A stretch of 64,000 nucleotides of DNA from Piscinibacter lacus (lineage in GTDB: Bacteria; Pseudomonadota; Gammaproteobacteria; Burkholderiales; Burkholderiaceae_C), in the NCBI RefSeq assembly GCF_016735685.1, contig NZ_JAERRA010000002.1, positions 1 through 64,000 on the forward strand. Reading direction: 5' to 3'. Shown piece after piece: positions 8,726-17,813 of the stretch. The notes beneath the pieces are model-generated. The model did no database searches. It saw only the letters and a program-made list of their open reading frames with translations, and was not told the DNA's origin. Made by a program: the position numbers and the translations under genes. Position 1 is the first letter of the stretch. Every line of letters starts with the position of its first letter.

Positions 8726-11086
8726 TCAGCGCCCGGCGCGCAGCGCATTGCCGACGACGAAGAGCGAGCTGAAGGCCATGCCCAGGCCCGCAACCCACGG
8801 CGCCAGGCTGCCGCTGACGGCCAGGGGCAGCGCCAACAGGTTGTACAGCAGGGCCCAGGCCAGGTTCTGCCGCACGATGGCCAGGGCCTTGCGCGCCCGC
8901 TGGCGGGCGGCGGCAACCTCCGGCAGCCGGCTGCCGAGCACGACCAGGTCGGCCTGCTGCTGGCTCAGCGCCGCGCCGTGGCCCAGGGCCACGGAGACAT
9001 CGGCCTGGGCCAGCACCGGGCCGTCGTTCAGGCCGTCGCCGACCATCAGCACGCGGTGGCCCTCGGCCTGGAGTTCCTGCAAGCGGGCGAGCTTGAGCTG
9101 CGGGGTCGCGGCGGCCTGCAAGCGCATGGCCGGCGCGCCGGCCTCGCGCAGCCGCGCGCCGAAGGCCTGCACGGCGGCGGGGCGGTCGCCGCTCAGCAGC
9201 TCCAGCGCCAGGCCCTCGGCATGCAGCGCGGCCAGCAGGGGCAGCGCACCCTCGCGCAGGCTTTCGTCGAACTCGAAGGCCATGGCCTGCTCGCCCTCGG
9301 CCAGCGGCTGCGGCGCCAGGAAGACCACCGGCCAGCCCTTCCACGGCCGCAGGCCGGCCGGGCGCGCCGGCTCGGCCAGGGCCTCGGCGCCCGGCCCCAC
9401 CCAGGCGGCCGAGCCCAGGCGCCAGGTGCGACCCTCGACATCGCTCGCGGCCAGGCCGGCACCGGGCTCGTCCACCCGGTCGCCGACGAACTGCGGCGCA
9501 TCGGCATGCGCCGCGCCAAGCTGGGCCAGCGCCCGCGACAGGGGATGGCTGGAGCCGGCCGCCAGCGCCAGCGCCCGGGCGATCCATGCCGCGCGCTCGG
9601 CCGGGGCAGCCGGGCCGCCGCGGATCTCGGCCAGGCGCAGGCGGTCTTCGCTGAGCGTGCCGGTCTTGTCGAAGCAGGCGGTGTCGATGCGGGCCAGGGC
9701 CTCGATGGCATCGAGCCGCTGCACCAGCACGCCGCGCCGCGCCAGGCCGCCCGCTGCGGCCAGCAGGGTGGCCGGCGCAGCCAGCGACAGGGCGCAGGGG
9801 CAGGTGACGATCAGCACCGCCACCGCCACCGGCAGGGCCTGGGCCGGATCGATCGACTGCCACACCGCCCAGGCGCCGGCCGCCAGCAGCAGCACGCCCA
9901 GCAGGAAGGGCCCGGCCCAGCGGTCGGCGGTGCGCGCCAGCGCGGGCCGGGCGCTGCGGGCGCGCTCCATCAGCTCGACGACCTGGGCGCGCCGGGTGTC
10001 GGCGCCCAGGGCCTGCACCCGCATCCAGACCGGAGCGGCCAGGTTCAGGCTGCCGGCCACCACCGCCTCGCCGGGGCCGCGCGGCACCGGGCGGGATTCG
10101 CCGTTGAGCAGGGCCTCGTCGAAGCTGCTGCGGCCTTCGACCAGCAGGCCATCGGCCGGCACGGCCTGGCCGGGCTGCACGCGCAGCGTGTCGCCGACGA
10201 GCAGGCGGGCGACGGCCACCGTCTCGATGCGGCCCTCGGCATCGCGGCGCTCGACGCTGTCGGGCAGCTCGCGCAGCAGGCTGTCCAGCGCGCGGGCCAC
10301 CCGCTCGCGGCCACGCAGCTCCAGCCAGCGGCCGGCCAGCAGGAAGGCAACGAACATGGTGAGCGAATCGAACCAGACCTCGCCGCCCAGGTCGCCGCCC
10401 GGGCCGGGCGGGCCGGGCTCGAAGGTGGCGGCGGTCGAGGCCAGGAAGGCGATCAGCAGGCCCAGCGCCACCGGCAGGTCCATCACCACCCGGCCCTGGC
10501 GTAGGCCGCGCAGCGCGCCGCCGAAGAAGGGGCCGGCCGAGAACAGCAGCACCGGCAGGCTGAGCACCCAGCCGCCCCAGCGCAGCAGTTGCTCCAGGTC
10601 GGGCGCCAGCTCGCCGGGGCTGCTGACATAGCTGGGCGTGGCCAGCATCATCACCTGCATCATGCAGAACCAAGCCACGAACAGCCGCCACAGCGCGCGG
10701 CGGCCCTCGCGGGTGCGGGCGTCCAGCGCGGCCTCGCTGCGGGCCGGGTGGGCGCCGTAGCCGGCGGCGCGCACGGCCTCGACCAGTTGCGAGGCACGCA
10801 GCGCATCCGGCCGCCAGCAGACCTGGGCCCGCTCGGCGCTACCTTGCACCTCGGCCCGCTCGACGCCGGGCAGGGCCCGCAGCGCCGCCTCGATCACGCC
10901 CGCGCAGCCGGCGCAGTACAGGCCTGAGAGGGCCAGGCGGGTCTCGGCTCGGCGGCTGCCGTCGGGCGCGTCGAACCAGCGCGTCGAGCCGGCCAGGCCG
11001 GCCTCGTCATCCAGGGCGGCACGGGCCCGCGCATCGAGCGGCGGCAGGACGGGGCGGTCGGAGGGGTCGGCGTTCAGGGCAGGCAA
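8726..11086 (-). CDS. ccoI: P-type copper ATPase for cbb3 assembly (CcoI/FixI)
   Basis: A 786-residue P1B ATPase that exports Cu+ to the periplasm for insertion into CcoN. In order: a heavy-metal-associated domain with C58-A-G-C61; membrane helices; the intramembrane CPCALS metal site near residue 430; the phosphorylation motif DKTGTL near 470; and the hinge motif GDGLNDGPVL near the C-terminus. It is the first gene of the ccoI-ccoS pair and is divergent from the DUF192 gene across an 80-bp gap. Confidence 0.95.
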   Translation of the reverse strand: MPALNADPSDRPVLPPLDARARAALDDEAGLAGSTRWFDAPDGSRRAETRLALSGLYCAGCAGVIEAALRALPGVERAEVQGSAERAQVCWRPDALRASQLVEAVRAAGYGAHPARSEAALDARTREGRRALWRLFVAWFCMMQVMMLATPSYVSSPGELAPDLEQLLRWGGWVLSLPVLLFSAGPFFGGALRGLRQGRVVMDLPVALGLLIAFLASTAATFEPGPPGPGGDLGGEVWFDSLTMFVAFLLAGRWLELRGRERVARALDSLLRELPDSVERRDAEGRIETVAVARLLVGDTLRVQPGQAVPADGLLVEGRSSFDEALLNGESRPVPRGPGEAVVAGSLNLAAPVWMRVQALGADTRRAQVVELMERARSARPALARTADRWAGPFLLGVLLLAAGAWAVWQSIDPAQALPVAVAVLIVTCPCALSLAAPATLLAAAGGLARRGVLVQRLDAIEALARIDTACFDKTGTLSEDRLRLAEIRGGPAAPAERAAWIARALALAAGSSHPLSRALAQLGAAHADAPQFVGDRVDEPGAGLAASDVEGRTWRLGSAAWVGPGAEALAEPARPAGLRPWKGWPVVFLAPQPLAEGEQAMAFEFDESLREGALPLLAALHAEGLALELLSGDRPAAVQAFGARLREAGAPAMRLQAAATPQLKLARLQELQAEGHRVLMVGDGLNDGPVLAQADVSVALGHGAALSQQQADLVVLGSRLPEVAAARQRARKALAIVRQNLAWALLYNLLALPLAVSGSLAPWVAGLGMAFSSLFVVGNALRAGR

Positions 11087-11165
11087 GCGGCAATTGTCGG
11101 GGCCGCGGCAGGCCGGGGCCGGTGCCGCTGCGCTACTCTAGAAGCTGGCCCCGAGGTTCACGCTG

Positions 11166-11642
11166 ATGCAGATCAAAGCCCCGTCCCCTGCCGCCCGGCG
11201 CGGCCTGCTGGCCCTGGCCGGCCTGCTGTTCGTACCGCTGCTGGCCGCCCAGAGCCCGCAGCGCCTGCCGGTGGAAACGCTCAGCGCCGGCATGCACAGG
11301 ATCCAGGCCGAGATCGCCCGGACCCCGGCCCAGCGCGAGATCGGCCTGATGCACCGCCCCAGCATGCCCGCCCAGGCCGGCATGCTCTTCATCTTCGAGC
11401 AGCCCGGCACGCAGTGCTTCTGGATGAAGAACACCCTGCTGCCGCTGACGATTGCCTTCCTGCGCGACGACGGCAGCATCGTCAACACCGCCGACATGCA
11501 GCCGCAGAGCCTGGAAAGCCACTGCTCGAAAGAGCCGGTGCGCATGGCGCTGGAGATGAACCAGGGCTGGTTCGAGCGCAAGGGCCTCAAGCCGGGCGAC
11601 CGCCTGCGCGGCAAGCCTTTCGGCACCGCCGCGACGCGCTGA
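11166..11642 (+). CDS. DUF192 family exported protein
   Basis: A 158-residue protein with an Arg-bearing signal peptide (hydrophobic residues 13-28, ending near LAAQS). A DUF192 domain follows, with the typical segments ARTPAQREIGLMHR and CFWMKNTLLPLTIAFL. The biochemical role of DUF192 is unknown. In many Burkholderiales such a gene sits next to icd; here the whole cbb3 block lies between them. An imperfect FNR-like sequence overlaps the start codon. Confidence 0.85.
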   Translation: MQIKAPSPAARRGLLALAGLLFVPLLAAQSPQRLPVETLSAGMHRIQAEIARTPAQREIGLMHRPSMPAQAGMLFIFEQPGTQCFWMKNTLLPLTIAFLRDDGSIVNTADMQPQSLESHCSKEPVRMALEMNQGWFERKGLKPGDRLRGKPFGTAATR

Positions 11643-11758
11643 GGCGCCCCCCGGTCGCGGGCCGGCCGGCCCGCGACCCGCCACTACACTGAATCGGAGC
11701 GGTCGGCTGCATGCGGCCCGGCCCACCCTGCCCCCGGATCCCCCAGCACCCTCCTCCC

Positions 11759-14491
11759 ATGCGCGAAGGCACCGCCCCCCTGATCCGCCGCGAGGCCTAC
11801 ACCCCGCCGGCCTACCGCATCCCGGCCGTCGAGCTGGTCTTCGATCTGGACCCGGCCCGCACCGTGGTGCTGAGCCGGCTGAGCATCGAGCGCGATGCCG
11901 CCGCCGCGCCGCAGCCCCTGCGCCTGGTCGGCGAAGGCCTGAGCCTGGCCCGCGTGCTGGCCAATGGCCAGAGCGTGAGCTTCCGCGTCGACAAGGAAGA
12001 AGGCGGCCGCGAGGAGCTGGTGATCGAGCAGCCGCCCGAGGGCCGCTTCGTGCTGGAGATCAAGGTCGGCCTGGCGCCCGAGAAGAACACCGAGCTGCTC
12101 GGCCTCTACACCTCCGGCGGCGGCTTCTTCACCCAGTGCGAGGCCGAGGGCTTCCGCCGCATCAGCTACTTCCTCGACCGGCCCGACGTGATGTCGGTCT
12201 ACACCGTCACGCTGCGCGCCGACAAGGCCCGCTACCCGGTGCTGCTGGCCAACGGCAACCTGCAAAGCCAGCGCGATCTGAACGGCGGCCGGCACGAAGC
12301 CGTCTGGCACGACCCGCATCCCAAGCCCAGCTACCTCTTCGCCCTGGTGGCCGCCGATCTGGTGGCGCGCGAGCAGCGCATCCGCAGCCGCGCCGGCAGC
12401 GAGCATCTCTTGCAGGTCTGGGTGCGCGCCGGCGACCTCGACAAGACCGAGCATGCGATGCGCTCGCTGATGGCCTCGATCGCCTGGGACGAGGCGCGCT
12501 TCGGCCTGCCGCTGGACCTGGAGCGCTTCATGATCGTCGCGGTCAGCGACTTCAACATGGGCGCGATGGAGAACAAGGGGCTGAACATCTTCAACTCCAA
12601 GTTCGTGCTGGCCAGCCCGGCCACCGCGACCGATGTGGACTACGACGGCATCGAGAGCGTCGTCGCCCACGAGTACTTCCACAACTGGACCGGCAACCGC
12701 GTGACCTGCCGCGACTGGTTCCAGCTTTCGCTGAAGGAAGGCCTCACCGTCTTCCGCGACCAGCAGTTCAGCATGGACATGGCGGCCAGCCCTTCGGCCC
12801 GCGCGGTGCGCCGCATCGAGGACGTGCGCGGCCTGCGCCAGATGCAGTTCCCCGAGGATGCCGGCCCGATGGCCCATCCGGTGCGGCCCGATGCCTACCA
12901 GGCCATCGACAACTTCTACACCGCCACCGTCTACGAGAAGGGCGCCGAGGTCGTGCGCATGATGCACACCCTCGTCGGCGAGGCCGGCTTCCGCGCCGGC
13001 ATGGACCTCTACTTCCAGCGCCACGACGGCCAGGCCGTCACCTGCGACGACTTCGCCCAGGCGATTGCCGATGCCAACCCCGGCTCGGTGCTGGCGAAGC
13101 AGCTCGAAATCTTCAAGCGCTGGTATGCACAGGCCGGCACGCCGCGCCTGCAAGCGCGCAGCACTTGGGATGACCAAGCCGGCGCCTGGACGCTGACCCT
13201 GCGCCAGCACGGCCTGCCCAGCCCCGGCCAGCCCGAGAAGCAGCCCTGGCTGCTGCCGGTGCGCCTGGGCCTGCTCGATGCGGCCGGCCAGGCCCTGCCG
13301 CTGCAGCTCGACGGCGAAGACCCGGCCGGCGCCCCCACCGAGCGCGTGCTGGTGCTGGACGGCGCCGAGGCCCACTTCCGCTTCGTCGGCCTGCCGGCCG
13401 GGCCGGCGGCGCCGGTGCCCTCGCTGCTGCGCGGCTTCTCGGCGCCGGTGCTGCTGGACGACGGGCTGGACGCGGCCGGCCTGCTGCACCTGCTGCGCCA
13501 CGATGCCGACGCCTTCAAGCGCTGGGAAGCCGGCCAGCAGCTCATGCAGGCCGAGCTGCTGGCCCGCGTGCGCGCCGAGGGCCCGGCCGCCGCCGCGCCG
13601 TTGTCGGCCGGCCTGGTGCAGGCCCTGGCGGCCGTGCTGCGCGATGCCGGCTTGTCGCCCGCCTTCCGCGCCCTCGCCCTGAGCCTGCCCAGCGAAGGCC
13701 TGCTGGCCGATGCCCTGGCCGCCGAAGGCACGCCGCTTGACCCGCAGCGCGTGCATGCGGTGCGCGAATCGGCCCGCCAGCAGCTCGCGGCCGAGCTGGC
13801 CAGCGACTGGGCCGAGGCCTTCGAGGCCCATCCCGACCGCGGTGGCTACCGCCCCGACGCCGAAAGCATGGGCCGCCGCGCCCTGGCCAACCTGGCCCTG
13901 GCCATGCTGTGCCTGGACGCCACCCGCCGTGGCGACCCCGTCTGGCCCGGCCGCGCCTACCAGCGCGTGAAGGACGGCAAGCACATGAGCGAGCGCTTCG
14001 GCGCGCTCAGCGCCCTGGTTCACGCCCAGGCCGAGCTGGCCGGCCCGGCGCTGGAGCGCTTCCACGCCCTGTTCCGCGACGAGGCCCTGGTGATCGACAA
14101 GTGGTTCGCGCTGCAGGCCGCTGCGCCCGAACCGCTCGGCGCCCAGGCCGGCAGCGTGTTCCAGCGCGTGCGTGCCCTGTGCCTGCATCCGGACTTCACG
14201 CTGAAGAACCCCAACCGCGCGCGCAGCCTGCTGTTCAACCTGACCGTGCACAACCCGGCCGCCTTCCACCGCGCCGATGCCGCCGGCTATGTGCTGTGGG
14301 TCGAGAAGCTGGCCGAGATCGACGCCTTCAACCCCAAGCTGGCCGCCCGCTTCGCCCGCGCGATGGACCGCTGGCGCATCCTCGCCGAGCCCTACCGCAG
14401 TGCTGCGCTGGAGGCCCTGCAACGCGCCGCGGCGCGCAGCGAGGTGTCGGACGACCTGCGCGAGATCCTCGACCGCGCGCTCGCCGACTGA
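11759..14491 (+). CDS. pepN: aminopeptidase N (M1 family)
   Basis: A 910-residue zinc metallopeptidase that removes N-terminal residues from cytoplasmic peptides. Key motifs: the exopeptidase motif GAMEN near residue 268, and the zinc site HEYFH-x18-E beginning about residue 304 ([14 protein letters not shown], then [12 protein letters not shown]). Domains follow the E. coli PepN plan: N-terminal beta domain, catalytic domain, small beta domain and helical C-terminal domain. The ATG at 11759 starts just ahead of the conserved [10 protein letters not shown]; an in-frame ATG 48 bp upstream would add a Pro-rich stretch and is less likely. Confidence 0.96.
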   Translation: MREGTAPLIRREAYTPPAYRIPAVELVFDLDPARTVVLSRLSIERDAAAAPQPLRLVGEGLSLARVLANGQSVSFRVDKEEGGREELVIEQPPEGRFVLEIKVGLAPEKNTELLGLYTSGGGFFTQCEAEGFRRISYFLDRPDVMSVYTVTLRADKARYPVLLANGNLQSQRDLNGGRHEAVWHDPHPKPSYLFALVAADLVAREQRIRSRAGSEHLLQVWVRAGDLDKTEHAMRSLMASIAWDEARFGLPLDLERFMIVAVSDFNMGAMENKGLNIFNSKFVLASPATATDVDYDGIESVVAHEYFHNWTGNRVTCRDWFQLSLKEGLTVFRDQQFSMDMAASPSARAVRRIEDVRGLRQMQFPEDAGPMAHPVRPDAYQAIDNFYTATVYEKGAEVVRMMHTLVGEAGFRAGMDLYFQRHDGQAVTCDDFAQAIADANPGSVLAKQLEIFKRWYAQAGTPRLQARSTWDDQAGAWTLTLRQHGLPSPGQPEKQPWLLPVRLGLLDAAGQALPLQLDGEDPAGAPTERVLVLDGAEAHFRFVGLPAGPAAPVPSLLRGFSAPVLLDDGLDAAGLLHLLRHDADAFKRWEAGQQLMQAELLARVRAEGPAAAAPLSAGLVQALAAVLRDAGLSPAFRALALSLPSEGLLADALAAEGTPLDPQRVHAVRESARQQLAAELASDWAEAFEAHPDRGGYRPDAESMGRRALANLALAMLCLDATRRGDPVWPGRAYQRVKDGKHMSERFGALSALVHAQAELAGPALERFHALFRDEALVIDKWFALQAAAPEPLGAQAGSVFQRVRALCLHPDFTLKNPNRARSLLFNLTVHNPAAFHRADAAGYVLWVEKLAEIDAFNPKLAARFARAMDRWRILAEPYRSAALEALQRAAARSEVSDDLREILDRALAD

Positions 14492-14522
14492 AACCCTTTT
14501 TCAACGCCCCACCGGACGCCCC

Positions 14523-15542
14523 ATGAGTCGCCGCATTTCCCTCACCCAGTACCTCGTCGAGCAGCAGCGCGACCACGGCCGCATCAGCCCGCAACTGCGC
14601 CTGCTGCTGGAAGTGGTGGCCCGCGCCTGCAAGAGCATCGCGATCAGCGTGAACAAGGGCGCGCTCGGCGGCGTGCTCGGCACCGCCGAGACCGAGAACG
14701 TGCAGGGCGAGGTGCAGAAGAAGCTCGACATCATCGCCAACGAGGTGCTGATCGAGGCCAATGAGTGGGGCGGTGCGCTGGCCGCCATGGCCAGCGAGGA
14801 GATGGACGCCATCCACGTCGTGCCCAACCGCTATCCCCAGGGCGAATACCTGCTGCTGTTCGATCCCCTCGACGGCAGCAGCAACATCGACGTGAACGTG
14901 TCGATCGGCACCATCTTCTCCGTGCTGAAGAAGCCCGGCGAGCAGGCCGGCGTCAGCACCGAGGACTTCCTGCAGCCCGGCCGCGACCAGGTCGCCGCCG
15001 GCTACTGCGTCTACGGCCCCCAGACCACCCTGGTGATCACCGTCGGCGCCGGCGTGGCCATGTTCACGCTGGACCGCGAGCAGGGCAGTTGGGTGCTGAC
15101 CGAGGACCAGGTCCGCATCCCCGAGGACACCAAGGAGTTCTCGATCAACATGTCCAACGTGCGCCACTGGGATGCCCCGGTCAAGCGCTACATCGACGAA
15201 TGCCTGGCCGGCAAGGAGGGCCCGCGCGGCAAGGACTTCAACATGCGCTGGATCGCCTCGATGGTGGCCGACGTGCATCGCATCCTCAGCCGCGGCGGCA
15301 TCTTCATGTACCCCTGGGACAAGCGCGAGCCGCACAAGGCCGGCAAGCTGCGCCTGATGTACGAGGCCAACCCCATGGGCTTCATCGTCGAGCAGGCTGG
15401 CGGTGCCGCCACCAACGGCCACCAGCGCATCCTGGACATCGCGCCGGACCAGTTGCACCAGCGCGTGGCCGTGGTGCTGGGCAGCAAGAACGAGGTCGAG
15501 CGCGTGACCGCCTACCACCTGGAAGCCGCGCCCCAGGCCTGA
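14523..15542 (+). CDS. fbp: class I fructose-1,6-bisphosphatase
   Basis: A 339-residue gluconeogenic and Calvin-cycle-type phosphatase that hydrolyses fructose 1,6-bisphosphate. The metal and substrate site [10 protein letters not shown] lies near residue 115, with [17 protein letters not shown] before it and the C-terminal [10 protein letters not shown]. It starts 31 bp after pepN on the same strand and ends at a strong terminator. No other Calvin-cycle genes are in view, so a simple gluconeogenic role is assumed. Confidence 0.96.
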   Translation: MSRRISLTQYLVEQQRDHGRISPQLRLLLEVVARACKSIAISVNKGALGGVLGTAETENVQGEVQKKLDIIANEVLIEANEWGGALAAMASEEMDAIHVVPNRYPQGEYLLLFDPLDGSSNIDVNVSIGTIFSVLKKPGEQAGVSTEDFLQPGRDQVAAGYCVYGPQTTLVITVGAGVAMFTLDREQGSWVLTEDQVRIPEDTKEFSINMSNVRHWDAPVKRYIDECLAGKEGPRGKDFNMRWIASMVADVHRILSRGGIFMYPWDKREPHKAGKLRLMYEANPMGFIVEQAGGAATNGHQRILDIAPDQLHQRVAVVLGSKNEVERVTAYHLEAAPQA

Positions 15543-15588
15543 GCCTGCCCCAGCCGGGCCCGGCACGTTCGTCGACCGGACCCGCCAT

Positions 15589-15622
15589 GAACAAGGCGCC
15601 CCGCGGGGCGCCTTGTTCGTTT
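15589..15622 (+). terminator. intrinsic terminator of fbp
   Basis: A perfect 30-nt inverted repeat at 15589-15618 (14-bp arms GAACAAGGCGCCCC and its complement around GC) is followed by GTTTTC on the plus strand. It begins about 46 nt after the fbp stop. The minus strand lacks a T tract, so it mainly serves fbp; the convergent 5'-nucleotidase gene ends about 35 bp beyond it. Confidence 0.8.
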
Positions 15623-15655
15623 TCGGGGCTCAGTGCCTGAGCCCGAGGGCCAGGC

Positions 15656-17674
15656 TCAGGGCGTGGCCAGGCCGTCGCTGCGCAGCGAGAGGTTCTGGAT
15701 GCGCACATCGCTGGCCGGCGCGGTGTCGGCCGACGCGAAGGGCATGGCGCGCGGGAAGCGCGCAGCCAGGAAGGCGGCCAGGGCCTGCTGCTCGGCGCCG
15801 ACGGTGGCGTAGGTCTTGGTCACGCCGGAAGCCACCTGGTCGATGCGGTTGGGCGCGCTCAGGCTGGCGAAGGGGTAGCTGTCGCCACCGTTGGCCAGGA
15901 AGTCCAGCGTCACCATCCGGAAGCTGGTGCCGGCCGGGGCCACCACCACACCGCCGGACACCACGGTCAGCGGCGTCGCGCCAGCCGCCGCGCCGTTCGG
16001 ATCGTCGACCACCAGGGTGCGCACGCGCGAGCCCGCCGGCTGGCTGGGATCGAAGCTGAAGCGCATGCCGCCCACCTGCGGGAACTTGCCCTGGGTGGAG
16101 GTGGGCGTCCAGTCCGACACGCCGTGCTCGATCAGCGCCTTCAGCTCGGCCGCCGTCACCGTCACCAGCGAGAGGCCGTTGTTGAAGCGCAGCGCGAACT
16201 CGATGTCGAGCTGCGAGACATCGCCCGCCAGCTTGCTGGCCGCCGGGTTGGCACGGGTCGGGCCCCGGCTGCCGGTGGTGGCGCCGGGCGCCACGTCGAA
16301 GGCGCCGATCGATGAGCGGATGCCGCCGCCGTTCTTCAGCGAGATCGCGGCGCTCGCGTCCACCGTCTGCGCATAGGCCAGGTTGGCATCGGCCGTCAGG
16401 TTGCCGAGGTTGGTCTCCTGGTTGCGCACGAAGGTGCGGTCGCCTTCCAGGTAGACGCTGCTGCCCCCGGCGATGGCGCCGTCCTTGGCGGCGATCACGG
16501 CGGCGATCTTGTCGGCCACGGCCGCCACGCCCGGCTCGGCATTCGCCACGCTCAGGCCCTGGCGGGTGAGGCCGGCAGCATCGGTGGCATAGGCGCCGTT
16601 AACGGTGCTGTCGAGCCGGCCCGGGATGATGCGGCCCTGCGCATCGAAGGGCAGCACGATGCGGCCGAGGTACTTGTAGTCGGCGTCCACATTCACCACC
16701 AGCACCGGCTCGCCGGCCGGCGAGGTGAAGCTGAGCGGGTAGTTGCCGCGGCCGGTCTCGCCGCTGCGCGGCACGTCGTTGCTGTCGAAGAGGCGGGTGT
16801 TGGAGCCGCCGGCCACGATCAGGTCCACGCCGCGCAGGCGGGTGGCCAGGCCCTGCTCCACCTCGATCTGCTGCATGTGGGCCAGCAGCACGATCTTGTC
16901 GATGCCCTGGCTGCGCAGGGTGTCGACGGCCGGCTGGATGCTGGCGGCCAGCGCGTCCAGGTCCGCCGCCAGCGCGCCGCTGGGGCGGATGCCGATGCCG
17001 CCGGTGGAGGTGATGCTGGCCAGCGTCGGGGTGGAGGCACCCACCACGCCGATGCGCTGCCCGTCCACGGTGATCACCGCATGGCTGGCCAGGCGGCCGC
17101 CGACCAGGGTCGAGGCCTCGGCGCCGTTGTTGCTGGCCGGCGCGCGGCTGGCCAGGTTGCTGTCGGTGCTGAAGTCGAGGTTGGTCGACAGATAGGGGAA
17201 GCGCGCGCCGCGCCAGGCGCCGCCGGCGCCGATCAGCCCGCTGAAGAAATTGGTGCCCAGGTCCAGATCGTGGTTGCCCACCGCGCTGGCTTGCAGGCCC
17301 ATCAGGTTGAGGATCTCGATGTCACCGCGGCCGGCGCCGGTGACGCCCAGCTCGGGGGCCAGCGAGACATCGTCGGCCGCATTGAAGAAGGGGCCGGGGA
17401 TGTAGTTGTCGCCCGAGGACAGGAAGACGGTGCGGGCCGGCTGCTCGGCGCGGAACTTGTTCACCAGCGCGGAGATGGCCTTGCTGTTAGCCACCAGGTC
17501 ACCGCCGGAATCCATGTCGGCCACGTGCAGCACTTGCAGGCTGAAGGCGGTTTCGGGCAGCGGCGGAGCCGGGGGCGGATCGTTGTCGCTGCCACCACAG
17601 GCCGAGAGGGCCAGGCCCAGGGCCAGCGACAGCACCAGGCGGCGCAGGGGGAAATGAGGGGCTTGGGCTCGCAT
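15656..17674 (-). CDS. 5'-nucleotidase/metallophosphatase-like lipoprotein
   Basis: A 672-residue exported protein with a lipoprotein signal (lipobox LSAC). Two domains are present: an N-terminal metallophosphatase (GNHDLDLG, then VLLAHMQQ) and a C-terminal 5'-nucleotidase domain (KNGGGIRSS, FLANGGDSYPF). The first metal motif reads VADMDSGG instead of the usual NDxH, and the usual GGHSHT appears as AGGSNT. Several expected histidine ligands are therefore absent, and activity or metal use may differ from UshA. The start at 17674 gives a clean signal peptide. It is divergent from mutL. Confidence 0.8.
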   Translation of the reverse strand: MRAQAPHFPLRRLVLSLALGLALSACGGSDNDPPPAPPLPETAFSLQVLHVADMDSGGDLVANSKAISALVNKFRAEQPARTVFLSSGDNYIPGPFFNAADDVSLAPELGVTGAGRGDIEILNLMGLQASAVGNHDLDLGTNFFSGLIGAGGAWRGARFPYLSTNLDFSTDSNLASRAPASNNGAEASTLVGGRLASHAVITVDGQRIGVVGASTPTLASITSTGGIGIRPSGALAADLDALAASIQPAVDTLRSQGIDKIVLLAHMQQIEVEQGLATRLRGVDLIVAGGSNTRLFDSNDVPRSGETGRGNYPLSFTSPAGEPVLVVNVDADYKYLGRIVLPFDAQGRIIPGRLDSTVNGAYATDAAGLTRQGLSVANAEPGVAAVADKIAAVIAAKDGAIAGGSSVYLEGDRTFVRNQETNLGNLTADANLAYAQTVDASAAISLKNGGGIRSSIGAFDVAPGATTGSRGPTRANPAASKLAGDVSQLDIEFALRFNNGLSLVTVTAAELKALIEHGVSDWTPTSTQGKFPQVGGMRFSFDPSQPAGSRVRTLVVDDPNGAAAGATPLTVVSGGVVVAPAGTSFRMVTLDFLANGGDSYPFASLSAPNRIDQVASGVTKTYATVGAEQQALAAFLAARFPRAMPFASADTAPASDVRIQNLSLRSDGLATP

Positions 17675-17800
17675 CGCAGGGGCTCCGTGTCGTGAGAACC
17701 GCACATGCTCGGCCCCGCCTGTGACACGGGGGTGAAGCCCCCGCCCCGCACCGGGCTGCCCGCGGGCCGGGGCGGGGCCGGGCCGCGCCGCCCCGCTTCC

Positions 17801-17806
17801 TAGAAT
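17801..17806 (+). promoter_or_regulatory. putative -10 element of mutL
   Basis: TAGAAT matches the sigma-70 -10 consensus at 5 of 6 positions and lies only 7 bp upstream of the mutL ATG. If used, transcription would begin at or next to the start codon. The -35 region is GC-rich and poorly matched, so this is tentative. Confidence 0.4.
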
Positions 17807-17813
17807 CCCGCCC

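Noticed and set aside
11684-14422. A 912-codon minus-strand open frame opposite pepN
   Set aside because: Shadow of pepN; no recognisable motif, and pepN carries GAMEN and HEXXH motifs.
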